A stretch of 22,208 bases of DNA from CAZSAT01 sp964604675 (GTDB lineage: Bacteria > Myxococcota_A > UBA796 > CAJQPC01). This document shows, piece by piece, positions 1 to 7,500 of this stretch (its first letter is position 1; each line of letters begins with the position of its first letter). Under the pieces are notes generated by a model, which was not told the DNA's origin, did no database searches, and worked only from the letters and a program-made list of their open reading frames with translations. The stretch is from assembly GCA_964604675.1 (NCBI GenBank), contig CAZSAT010000114.1, forward strand, positions 1 to 22,208, in the 5' to 3' direction. Made by a program: the position numbers and the translations under genes.

Positions 1-1
1 C

Positions 2-799
2 AACGGCATCACCAGGAAGCGGACGACGGTCCAGAAGCACATGCGGGACATCGAGCTGTTCTGGCGCTGGGCGGCCATGCACGCCGACGCCTACTCGTGG
101 GACATCCCCGCGCCGCAGGAGCTGAAGCACAAGAAGCTCCACAAGGAGGAGCCCCTCGCACCGAGCTGGGAGCAGACGGACGCCTGCCTCGCCGCCCTCG
201 TCGACGTGGGTGCTGGCTGGACGTGGCAGCTGGCGGTTCTCCAGCGCTTCACCGGCCTCCGGCGGAACGCCGCGCTGCACCTCCAGTGGAGTGACGTCGA
301 CCTCGACGGCGGGGAGCTGCGCGTGCGTCGTGAGATCACGAAGGGCGGCTACGGGGGCCGGACGCTGCCGACGAGCCCCCACCTGGCGGCCATCCTCCGC
401 TCCTGGCCCCAGGACGTCTCCTGGGTCGTCCCTGCTCCTTCCCCCGAGCGCGGCTCCCATGGGCACGTCGGGCGCAGCCTGAGGCGCGCCTGGCGGCGTG
501 CTGGCGTGCCCGAGGAGGTCTGGCGCGGCCGCTGCACCCACGCCTTCCGCAAGGGGCTCACGAGCAACCTCGTGGCTGCAGGCGCGGACTTCCTGGCGGT
601 GGCGTACCTGGTCGGCCACAACGTCGGTGGGACCACCTGGAACTCCTACCTCGACAAGCAGGCCCTGCGTCCGTCCGTGCAGGAGGCCGTCCTGATGATC
701 CCGAACCTGCCTCCAGAGAGCTTCATGTTCCCCGGGCGTTCCCATCAGGACGGCGCAGAGGCCGTAGACGCCGAGCAGGAGGGCATCCACGCGATATGA
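2..799 (+). CDS. Tyrosine recombinase (phage-type integrase), 5' end outside the window
   Basis: Site-specific DNA recombinase that cuts and rejoins att sites through a covalent 3'-phosphotyrosine. Numbering from the Met at 41, the full catalytic set is visible: Arg74 (TGLRR), Lys101 in the beta-hairpin (TKGG), His167 and Arg170 (THAFR), His193 (LVGHN) and nucleophile Tyr203 (WNSYLD). The open frame runs back to base 2 and encodes KRTTVQKHMRDIELFWRW, which looks like the helical core-binding domain, so the Met at 41 is probably internal and the true start lies left of the window. About 49 residues follow the Tyr. The stop codon lies 2 bp from the 3' end of the tRNA-Sec gene on the other strand, which suggests the integrase of an element inserted at selC with its body to the left. 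The catalytic set is intact, so activity is plausible. Which element it belongs to cannot be told. Confidence 0.9.
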   Translation, partial: NGITRKRTTVQKHMRDIELFWRWAAMHADAYSWDIPAPQELKHKKLHKEEPLAPSWEQTDACLAALVDVGAGWTWQLAVLQRFTGLRRNAALHLQWSDVDLDGGELRVRREITKGGYGGRTLPTSPHLAAILRSWPQDVSWVVPAPSPERGSHGHVGRSLRRAWRRAGVPEEVWRGRCTHAFRKGLTSNLVAAGADFLAVAYLVGHNVGGTTWNSYLDKQALRPSVQEAVLMIPNLPPESFMFPGRSHQDGAEAVDAEQEGIHAI

Positions 800-801
800 G
801 G

Positions 802-899
802 CGGCGGGTCATGGGAATCGAACCCACCAGGCAACGCCTCTCAGCGCACCTCGACCGGCTTTGAAGGCCGGGGCCACCACCAGGACAGCTACACCCGCC
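802..899 (-). tRNA. selC: tRNA-Sec (selenocysteine, anticodon TCA)
   Basis: Folded by eye. The acceptor stem GGCGGGT/ACCCGCC gives 7 pairs plus a G-G opposition at the eighth position. The 6-bp D stem GCTGTC/GGTGGC (several G-T pairs) has a 5-nt loop, longer than in ordinary tRNAs. The perfect 5-bp anticodon stem CCGGC/GCCGG encloses loop CTTCAAA, with anticodon TCA at plus-strand 862-864. A long variable arm AGGTGCGC/GCGTTGCCT has one bulge, and the T arm is GTGGG-TTCGATT-CCCAT. The discriminator is G, and CCA is not encoded (CCT follows). The TCA anticodon, long D stem, long variable arm and 98-nt length together fit tRNA-Sec rather than tRNA-Ser. It reads UGA as selenocysteine with SelA/SelB/SelD, none of which are in the window. 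Its 3' end faces the integrase stop codon. Confidence 0.9.
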
Positions 900-1008
900 A
901 CCCCTCCCCTAACCGTTGTGGCCAAGCTGCCTTGCGCGCCGGTGCATTCCGAGGCACCCTGTGCAGGACACCACAGGACGTGGTGACCATCAGGCCAGGA
1001 GAGCCACC

Positions 1009-1770
1009 ATGCGCATCCACGTGCGGAGCGACATCGCTCTGAAAGACGACGAGGGCATGATCCGCTTCGGTCGCACCGAGTGGATCGAGAAGAACAAGAT
1101 CCGCTTGAGCGCCGACACCCAGCCGATGCCAGGCTCGATGTGCGATCTGACGATGGAGCTCGGCCAGGGCCAGGCGCGCGTCGCCGCCGCGGTGCGCATC
1201 GTGGGGGTCGAGCCTCTCGGGCGTGGGCAGTTCCAGCTCGACTGCCGGATCGAGCACATGACCGAGCGCGACCGCACCCGCTACGCCTACTTCCTCAACG
1301 AGCAGAGCCGGTCGGTGTCCAGCGTACGAAGCGCGCAGCACATCCGCGGCTCGGGTGCCTCCGGCGCCAACCGCACCCAGGGCCGGGCGTCGGTCAAGCG
1401 CGGGCTGAAGTCCGGGCTCTCCCGGGCTCGCACACCCGCTACGCCTCCACCGGCCCCGCCCGCCGCCGCGGACCCCGTCCGCGATCCCACGCTCGTCGTG
1501 GACAACGAGCAGGCCACCATCACCCTCCGGTGGAGCTCGTCGCGCATCTTCCAGAACGACTTCGAAGCCAGCCTGCGCAAGGGCACCTGGACGCTGCGCT
1601 CCAAGCTCCCGCAGCGCGCCAACGTCACCTTGCGCCTGGAGACCCCAGACGGACAGGTGGTGAGCCTGCCCGCGAAGGTGCAGCGCGCCAACAGCGCCAC
1701 TTACACGCTCGCGTTCCGCCTGGGCCTCGCCCTCAAGACGAAGCTCCGAAAGGCCGGCAACGCCGCGTAA
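1009..1770 (+). CDS. Two-domain PilZ-like protein of the myxobacterial type
   Basis: Protein of 253 residues with no signal peptide or membrane segment, so probably cytoplasmic. Residues 1-100 form a small beta-rich PilZ-like domain. Residues 101-165 are a basic, Ser/Ala/Pro-rich linker. Residues 168-243 form a second beta-barrel-like domain (ITLRWSS..., SLRKGTWTLRSKLP, TLRLETPDGQ), resembling the paralogous PilZ-type domain abundant in myxobacteria. PilZ domains normally bind cyclic di-GMP through an N-terminal RxxxR and a D/NxSxxG motif. Here the second motif is degenerate (ASLRKG) and the only RxxxR (87-91) is misplaced, so nucleotide binding is doubtful. The ATG at 1009 is chosen because AGGAGAG lies 5 nt upstream; earlier in-frame starts give low-quality sequence overlapping the tRNA promoter region. 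Function is unknown beyond a likely adaptor or signalling role. Confidence 0.75.
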   Translation: MRIHVRSDIALKDDEGMIRFGRTEWIEKNKIRLSADTQPMPGSMCDLTMELGQGQARVAAAVRIVGVEPLGRGQFQLDCRIEHMTERDRTRYAYFLNEQSRSVSSVRSAQHIRGSGASGANRTQGRASVKRGLKSGLSRARTPATPPPAPPAAADPVRDPTLVVDNEQATITLRWSSSRIFQNDFEASLRKGTWTLRSKLPQRANVTLRLETPDGQVVSLPAKVQRANSATYTLAFRLGLALKTKLRKAGNAA

Positions 1771-1830
1771 GTCGCTCAAGCCTCCGATGGCCTCGCCCAG
1801 GTCGCTTGCCAGCCCCAGCGGACGTCTGCC

Positions 1831-1845
1831 AAGCTCGGCGAGCTT
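1831..1845 (+). other. Short hairpin upstream of the lamin-tail lipoprotein
   Basis: AAGCTC-GGC-GAGCTT is a perfect 6-bp stem with a 3-nt loop. It sits in the 88-bp gap after the PilZ-like gene and ends one base before the GGAG ribosome-binding site at 1847-1850. It could be a weak terminator or a translation-modulating leader structure; no T-tract follows. Confidence 0.3.
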
Positions 1846-1858
1846 CGGAGACCACACC

Positions 1859-2398
1859 ATGCTCAGCCTGCTCATCGCCTGCGGAAGCCCCTCGCTGCCC
1901 GCCGACACCGGCGCCGGAAGCGACGACACCGGCCCCGCGACCACCACGGACGACACCGGAGCTTCGTCCAGTGGCGGTGATGCACTCGTCGTCAACGAGT
2001 TCATGGCCTCGAACAGCGCGGGCATCACGGACGAAGGCGGCGCCTACCCGGACTGGCTCGAGCTCTACAACGGCACGTCGACCGACATCGCGTTGGGCGG
2101 CTACCTGCTGAGCGACGACGCCAAGCAGCTCGACAAGCACGTGCTCGCCGACATGACCATCGAGGCGGGCGGCCACCTCCTGCTCTTCGCCGACGGGGAC
2201 GTGAAGGAAGGCGACAACCACCTCTCCTTCAAGCTCGCCCGCTCCGGCGAGGAGATCCACCTCACCAGCGCCAACGGGGTGCCGGTCGACAGCTTGAGCT
2301 ACGGCGAGCAGGTGACCGACATCAGCTACGCCCGGGTCGCCGATGGCGACAGCGAGTGGGACTATGCGGCCGAGCCCACGCCGGGCGCCGCGAACTGA
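1859..2398 (+). CDS. Lamin-tail domain (LTD) lipoprotein
   Basis: Protein of 179 residues. It begins MLSLLIACGS, a very short signal sequence ending in a lipobox (LIAC), so Cys8 is predicted to be lipidated and the protein membrane-anchored. A low-complexity Asp/Thr/Gly/Ser tether (about 9-40) follows, then one lamin-tail immunoglobulin-like domain (about 44-175): VVNEFMASNS, DWLELYNGTS, GGYLLSDD, GEEIHLTSANG, and the typical PTPGAAN ending. LTD domains in bacteria occur on surface proteins and are thought to mediate adhesion or attachment to other exported proteins. The start is set by the lipobox and by GGAG 8 nt upstream; longer in-frame starts would bury the signal. The gene converges on the protease gene with 10 bp between stop codons. 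The very short signal n-region is unusual but the hydrophobic run and Cys are clear. Confidence 0.85.
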   Translation: MLSLLIACGSPSLPADTGAGSDDTGPATTTDDTGASSSGGDALVVNEFMASNSAGITDEGGAYPDWLELYNGTSTDIALGGYLLSDDAKQLDKHVLADMTIEAGGHLLLFADGDVKEGDNHLSFKLARSGEEIHLTSANGVPVDSLSYGEQVTDISYARVADGDSEWDYAAEPTPGAAN

Positions 2399-2408
2399 TC
2401 GACAGCGC

Positions 2409-3722
2409 TCACGGCAGGAGCACCCGCAGGGCCCGCCGGACGTCCGGCGCCGGGCCGATGTGCTCGGCGTCGCCCTCGGGCTGGGGGTTGCCGGTCGACA
2501 CCAGCAGGTCGCGCAGGGCCCCCGGGCTCATCGGCTCCCCCGTCGCCGACAGTGACACCCCCTGGAGCACCACCGCGGCGGCCGCGACCATGGGGCTGGC
2601 GCCCGAGGTGCCGCCGAAGCTCTGGGTGTAGGCCCGGGCGCCGTCGCCGTCGGGGTAGTAGAGATCGGCGTAGTAGCCGCTGTACTCGCCGCTGGTGGCG
2701 GTCACGATGCCCGACCACCAGCCCTGAAGGTCGACCCGGCTTCCGTAGCCGCTCCCTCCCGCGTACCCACGCGGCGACGCCGCGTCCGGCCCGTGCCCCC
2801 CACCGACCAGGATCGCTCCCGAGTCCTGCTTGGCGCGGTCGAACCAACCCTCCCAGCTGGCGTCGTCCAGATCGATGCCGCTGTTCGCGGCCGGTTCGAC
2901 CACCACGATGCCGGCCGCCGTGGCCGCCGAGATGGCGTCGAAGGTGGCCGCATACGAGCTGACCGGGCAGTACCCCGTGCCGTCGGGGCAGTAGGCCTGT
3001 TGCTCGATCAACAGCACGTCGCCGGGCTGGAGGATCTCGATCGCCGCCAGGATGGCGCCGGCCACGTCGTAGTCGTTCCTCCCAAGGTACGGGTACACCA
3101 TCACCGGCGTCGCAGCGGGGACCATGCCCGTGACGCCGAAGCCGTTGTCGGCGCCCACGAGCTGGCCCCACACGGAGTTGCCGTGGAACAGGTAGTCGCC
3201 GCTCTCGAAACCGAGCGTCTGCATGCCAGCGAGCGCCGTGAGGTCTTCGTGGGAGGTGTCCACGCCGTACTCCACGTCCGCGATCCTCACGCCGGCACCA
3301 TCGCCACCGGGCCACGCTCGCGCCCAGGTGAAGCCGAGACCGTCCAAGGGAACGTCCAAGTAGACCTGCTGGTCCGTGAAGTCCGGCGTGCCGCCCGGAG
3401 GCGGGGCGGGCTCCGGCCGGAGGTACGCCAGCTCGACCTCCGGACGCGCGTTGAGCCTCGTGGCGAGCGCCGCGCCGTCCCCGTCGGCCGCCCGCACCCG
3501 CCAGTACTGGCCCAGGCTGGCCACCCCCGGCGCTCGGGCCTCGACGGCCGCCACGTCGCCGACGAAGTAGGGCTCGCCGTCAGCCGGACGCCACACGGCA
3601 CCCTCGACGACCTTGACGACCACCTCGTCGCGCGACCGACCGGGCACCCAGACCGTGGTGGGCGGTTTCGGAAGCGGCCCGCGGAAGGGGGCGGCCACGG
3701 CGAGGGGCACGAGCCAGATCAC
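2409..3722 (-). CDS. Secreted subtilisin-like serine protease (family S8)
   Basis: Protein of 437 residues with a short signal peptide (MIWLVPLAVA, cleavage near APF). A prodomain-like region (about 30-105) precedes the S8 catalytic domain (about 125-435). The triad can be placed at Asp149 (RIADVEYG), His180 (LFHGNS) and Ser373 (GGTSGASP), with the oxyanion Asn280 (PAANSG). Cys245 and Cys252 may form a disulfide. The Asp and His boxes are atypical (IADVEYG and HGNSVWG instead of DTG and HGT) but the spacing is that of the family. It would hydrolyse peptide bonds outside the cytoplasm after prodomain removal. It lies 9 bp downstream of the NUDIX gene on the same strand and is probably cotranscribed. 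The substrate is unknown. Confidence 0.88.
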   Translation of the reverse strand: MIWLVPLAVAAPFRGPLPKPPTTVWVPGRSRDEVVVKVVEGAVWRPADGEPYFVGDVAAVEARAPGVASLGQYWRVRAADGDGAALATRLNARPEVELAYLRPEPAPPPGGTPDFTDQQVYLDVPLDGLGFTWARAWPGGDGAGVRIADVEYGVDTSHEDLTALAGMQTLGFESGDYLFHGNSVWGQLVGADNGFGVTGMVPAATPVMVYPYLGRNDYDVAGAILAAIEILQPGDVLLIEQQAYCPDGTGYCPVSSYAATFDAISAATAAGIVVVEPAANSGIDLDDASWEGWFDRAKQDSGAILVGGGHGPDAASPRGYAGGSGYGSRVDLQGWWSGIVTATSGEYSGYYADLYYPDGDGARAYTQSFGGTSGASPMVAAAAVVLQGVSLSATGEPMSPGALRDLLVSTGNPQPEGDAEHIGPAPDVRRALRVLLP

Positions 3723-3731
3723 GGCCTCAGG

Positions 3732-4523
3732 CTACCCGGTGCAGTGCCAGTAGCCATCCCGCCACACCATCCGCGTGTAGGGGGCGCACGGCTCGCCGGG
3801 GTTGTCCACGTCCCCGGGAAGCAGGATGGCGAGCCGCCCGCCGTCGGTGCCGAGGCGAGGCTCCACAGGGAAGACGTGGCGCTGGGCGCCCACCGACAAG
3901 GCCGTGGCGACGTCCTGCAGCGGTCGCAGCTCCTCCAGGGTTCGCCACGTCGGCGGTGCCAGGAAGATCTCGCCCCGCATCGCCGCTTCCAGCGCCGCCG
4001 CGGGGGCGTACCAGTCGCTGTCGACCGTCTCGTAGTCGTCGTGCCGCCCCACCGTGTCGGCCGGCACCCCGGCGACGAAGAAGCGGGTGTCGTAGCGCCG
4101 CGACTCGGCCTCCGGCGTGATCCAGTGGGCCCAGTAGACCAAGGTGTCCGCGCGCAGCACCCAGCCGCGCGCTTCCGCCACGTCGCGCCAGCTCGCATCG
4201 CGGCGTTGCAGGCTTGCGCGGGCCTCCGGGTCCGGCTCGCCGTCGGCCAACAGGATCCCGGTCTCCTCGAAGGTCTCCCTCACGGCGGCCACCTGGTAGG
4301 CCAGGGCGTCTTCGAGCCCCATGCGGGCGCGCTCCGCGTCGCCGCCCACCACCGGCGCCGACGCGTCGGCGAGATCGACCCGTCCGCCCGGGAACACGTG
4401 GGCGTGGGGCATGAACGGACTGGCCCCCGAACGCTTGATCAGGAAGGTCTCGAGCCCGCTCGGACCATCGCGCAACACGGCGACGGTGGCGGCGGGCCGC
4501 GGGGCGCGGGGGGCGGTCGGCAT
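3732..4523 (-). CDS. NUDIX hydrolase, NUDT19-like
   Basis: Protein of 263 residues, cytoplasmic by appearance. FPGGRVD (44-50) followed by an unusually long insertion before VRETFEETGILL (81-92) forms a Nudix box. The metal-binding Glu residues are E83, E86 and E87. The split box with about 30 inserted residues is characteristic of the NUDT19-like branch, whose animal member cleaves CoA and acyl-CoA diphosphates. The later ETVDSDWYAPAAALE region also fits that branch. The reaction would be hydrolysis of an X-linked nucleoside diphosphate; acyl-CoA as substrate is an inference. The GGAGG close upstream of the ATG supports this start. It is the first gene of a pair with the protease and is divergent from the large OmpA-type gene across 76 bp. 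Confidence 0.82.
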   Translation of the reverse strand: MPTAPRAPRPAATVAVLRDGPSGLETFLIKRSGASPFMPHAHVFPGGRVDLADASAPVVGGDAERARMGLEDALAYQVAAVRETFEETGILLADGEPDPEARASLQRRDASWRDVAEARGWVLRADTLVYWAHWITPEAESRRYDTRFFVAGVPADTVGRHDDYETVDSDWYAPAAALEAAMRGEIFLAPPTWRTLEELRPLQDVATALSVGAQRHVFPVEPRLGTDGGRLAILLPGDVDNPGEPCAPYTRMVWRDGYWHCTG

Positions 4524-4599
4524 GCTCCTCCCCTATCGCACCCGCGGGCCCCCCGACTCTTGACTTGTAAACACCCCGCGGAGCGTGGTACCGAGCGTC

Positions 4600-7500
4600 A
4601 TGCTGACGTTTCTCTGTTCGATGGCCGCCGCCCAGTCCTTCCCCGCTGACGCCACCTGGATCCCGCTCTTGCAGGCCGGGGCCGTGCTCGAAGACGTCGA
4701 GAACGACCAACTGTCCGGGGACGAGCACGTCGACCTGGTGGGCGATGCCGCCGACCCCGTCGGCTACTGGTACGCCGACAGCGACTGGCTCTACCTGCGC
4801 CAGCGCATCAACGAGGACCCCTGGACCTCGTCGGCCCAGCTCTACCTGAACAGCGGGAGCTGGGGCTTCGCCATCGACATGGACGGCGACACCTCCACGG
4901 TCGAGGCCGTGGTCGAGGTCACCGGACCCACCCCGGCCGTCTACCTCTACCGGAACGACAGCGGCGAGACCGGACCCAGCGCCACGCTCGCCTTCGTGAC
5001 CCCGTCGTCGGCCACCTACGGGGACTTCCGGCTCAGCGAGACCACGTCGAGCTTCTCGAGCGACGCCGACTGGTTCGTGGACGTGGCCGTGGCCGTGGCC
5101 ACGCTCGAGGACGACCTCGCGATCTACCCGGACGACCTGCTCAACGTCGTGTTGCTCACCAGCGACGACTCGGCGTCGACCAGCTTCGATGCCGACATGG
5201 CGGGAGCCGAGAGCTTGGACGACCTGGCCGACGGGCTGACCGACAGCATCGCGGTCGACCAGGACGGCGACGGCCTCTCCGACGCCGAGGAGATCAACGG
5301 GGGCACGGATCCCGGCGACGCCGACTCCGACGACGACGGGCTCACCGACGACGAGGAGATCGCGCTCGGCAGCGACCCCTTGGTCTGCGACTCCGACGGC
5401 GACGGCCTGAACGACGGGCTCGAGGCGAGCGTGGTGACCCCCGACGACGACACCGATCCGAAGGGCTGTTTCGTGCCCGACAGCGACCCCAAGAGCAGCA
5501 CCGATCCCGACGACGAAGACAGCGACGGCGGTGGCGTGTCGGACGGGGACGAGGACTGGGACGGCGACGGCGCCATCGACACCTGGGAGATCGACCCGAA
5601 CGACGGCGCGGATGACGTGGACACCGACGGCGACGGTGTGTGGGACGCCCTCGAGGGCATGTGCCACCTCGACGCCGGGGAGGTCGACGACGAGGACTCC
5701 GACGGCGACGGCATCGTCGACGCCGAGGAGTGGCTGTACGACCAGGACGGCGACGGGCTCGCGAGCTTCTGCGACAGCGACTCCGACGGCGATGGCGTGC
5801 CCGACGCCGTGGAAGGCCTCGACGACACCGACGGTGACGGCGACCCGGACTACGTCGACGAGGACAGCGACGGCGACGGCGTGTCGGACGGCGACGAGTA
5901 CGACAACGACACCGACTGCGACGGGCTCAACGACTACGAGGACGACGATCCGACCGACGGGCCCTGCGTGGACGCCGACGACGACGGCCTGTCCAACGAG
6001 GCCGAGGACGACTGCGGCACCGACCCGAACAACCCGGACACCGATGGCGATGGAATCGTCGACAGCAAGGAATCCTGCGAGGACGACGACGACTGCGACG
6101 GGCTGTCCGACGCCTTGGACGCCGACCACTTCGACGGGCCCTGCGCCCAGGACACCGGGTTCACCCCGGACACCGGCGTCGACAGCGGTCTGTACGGCAC
6201 CTTCACCGGTGGCCACTTCACCGGCGGCTCGTGCGCCGTCGCCCCCGGCGCGGCCACGGTGCTCCCCGGCCTGTTGGCGCTGATCGGGCTCGGTCGCCGC
6301 CGGCGACGCCTTCACCCCGCCCTCCCGGCGTCGGTGCTCGTGCTGGTCCTGCTGCCCTCCTCTGCGAGCGCCCAGGACGCGGCCGAGGCCCTCGATGCCC
6401 AGCGCTTCGACCCCTCCCTCGACGCGCGCGACTTCTTCACCCTCGACGACACCCAGGTCGGTCCCACCTGGCGCGGTGGCGGGAGCCTCTTCCTGCACTA
6501 CGCAGACGACCCCTTCGTCTACCGCTACGACGATCCCGACAAGGAGGAGGTGGAGGTGCTCGGCAAGGTCGGCACGGCGGACCTCGGGGTGTGGGCCAAC
6601 CTGCCGCGCGTGCGTGCCGGTGTCGCGCTGCCCATCAACGTCCTGGCCGATGGCTACGGGACAGAGTCCGCAGGGCTCCTCGGCGACACGCGCATCGAGG
6701 CGACGGGGGAGGTGTTGGAGCGAGGCGACGAGGGGCTCGGACTGGCGGTCAACGGGGGGCTCACGCTCCCGACGGGCGACGAACAGGCGTGGCTGGGCAA
6801 CCAGAGCACGACCGTCCGCGCCGGACTCGGCGTGAGCTACGGCCTCGGACCGGTGCTGGCGCTGGCCAACGCGGGCTTCGAGCAGGGCACCGGCGTGCTG
6901 CTCGACGAGATCACCCTCGGGAACCGCCTGGCCTGGGGCGCTGGCGCCGCCTACACGGTCAGCGATGCCGTCGGCGTGGCCGCCGAGCTCGGTGGCGACG
7001 CCCTGCTCGCGGGGAGCGAGGCGCCGGGCGCGAACCCCCTCGAGGTGACCGGCGGCCTGCGCTTCAACCCCGCGAGCGACCTGCAGGTGCGGCTCGGCGC
7101 GGGCAAGGGACTCTCGCAGGGCATCGGCAGCCCGGACTGGCGCGCGGTCATCGGCGTGGCGTTCACGCCGCGCCCGGCGCCCACCACCGCCACCGACCAG
7201 CCCTCGGCGAACGTGCCCACGACCTTCACCGTGACCGACCCCCAACGCCGCAAGATCGGCAAGGCCAAGGTGGACCTGATCAGCGGGCCCACGACCGACA
7301 GCGTGGTGACCGCGGCCGGCGAAGCCAGCCTCTCCCTCCCCCCGGGCCTCTACGAGGCGGTGGTGTCCGCGCCCGGCTTCGCGGCGCAGGACGTGGGCTT
7401 CTCGGTGCCCGACGGCAGCTCGATCCACGCCGTGGACATCGTCCTGCAGCCGGAGGTCGGCCTGGGCACCTTGCGGCTGTCGTTCGAGACCGTCGATGGG

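Noticed and set aside
4560..4571. TTGACT at 4560-4565 (+) and TTTACA (minus) as promoter boxes for the divergent NUDIX and OmpA-type genes
   Set aside because: Good -35-like hexamers, but no acceptable -10 at 15-19 bp in either direction.
5257..6130. Regular repeats considered as a CRISPR array
   Set aside because: Repeats are imperfect, coding in one frame and encode calcium-binding loops; there are no unique spacers.
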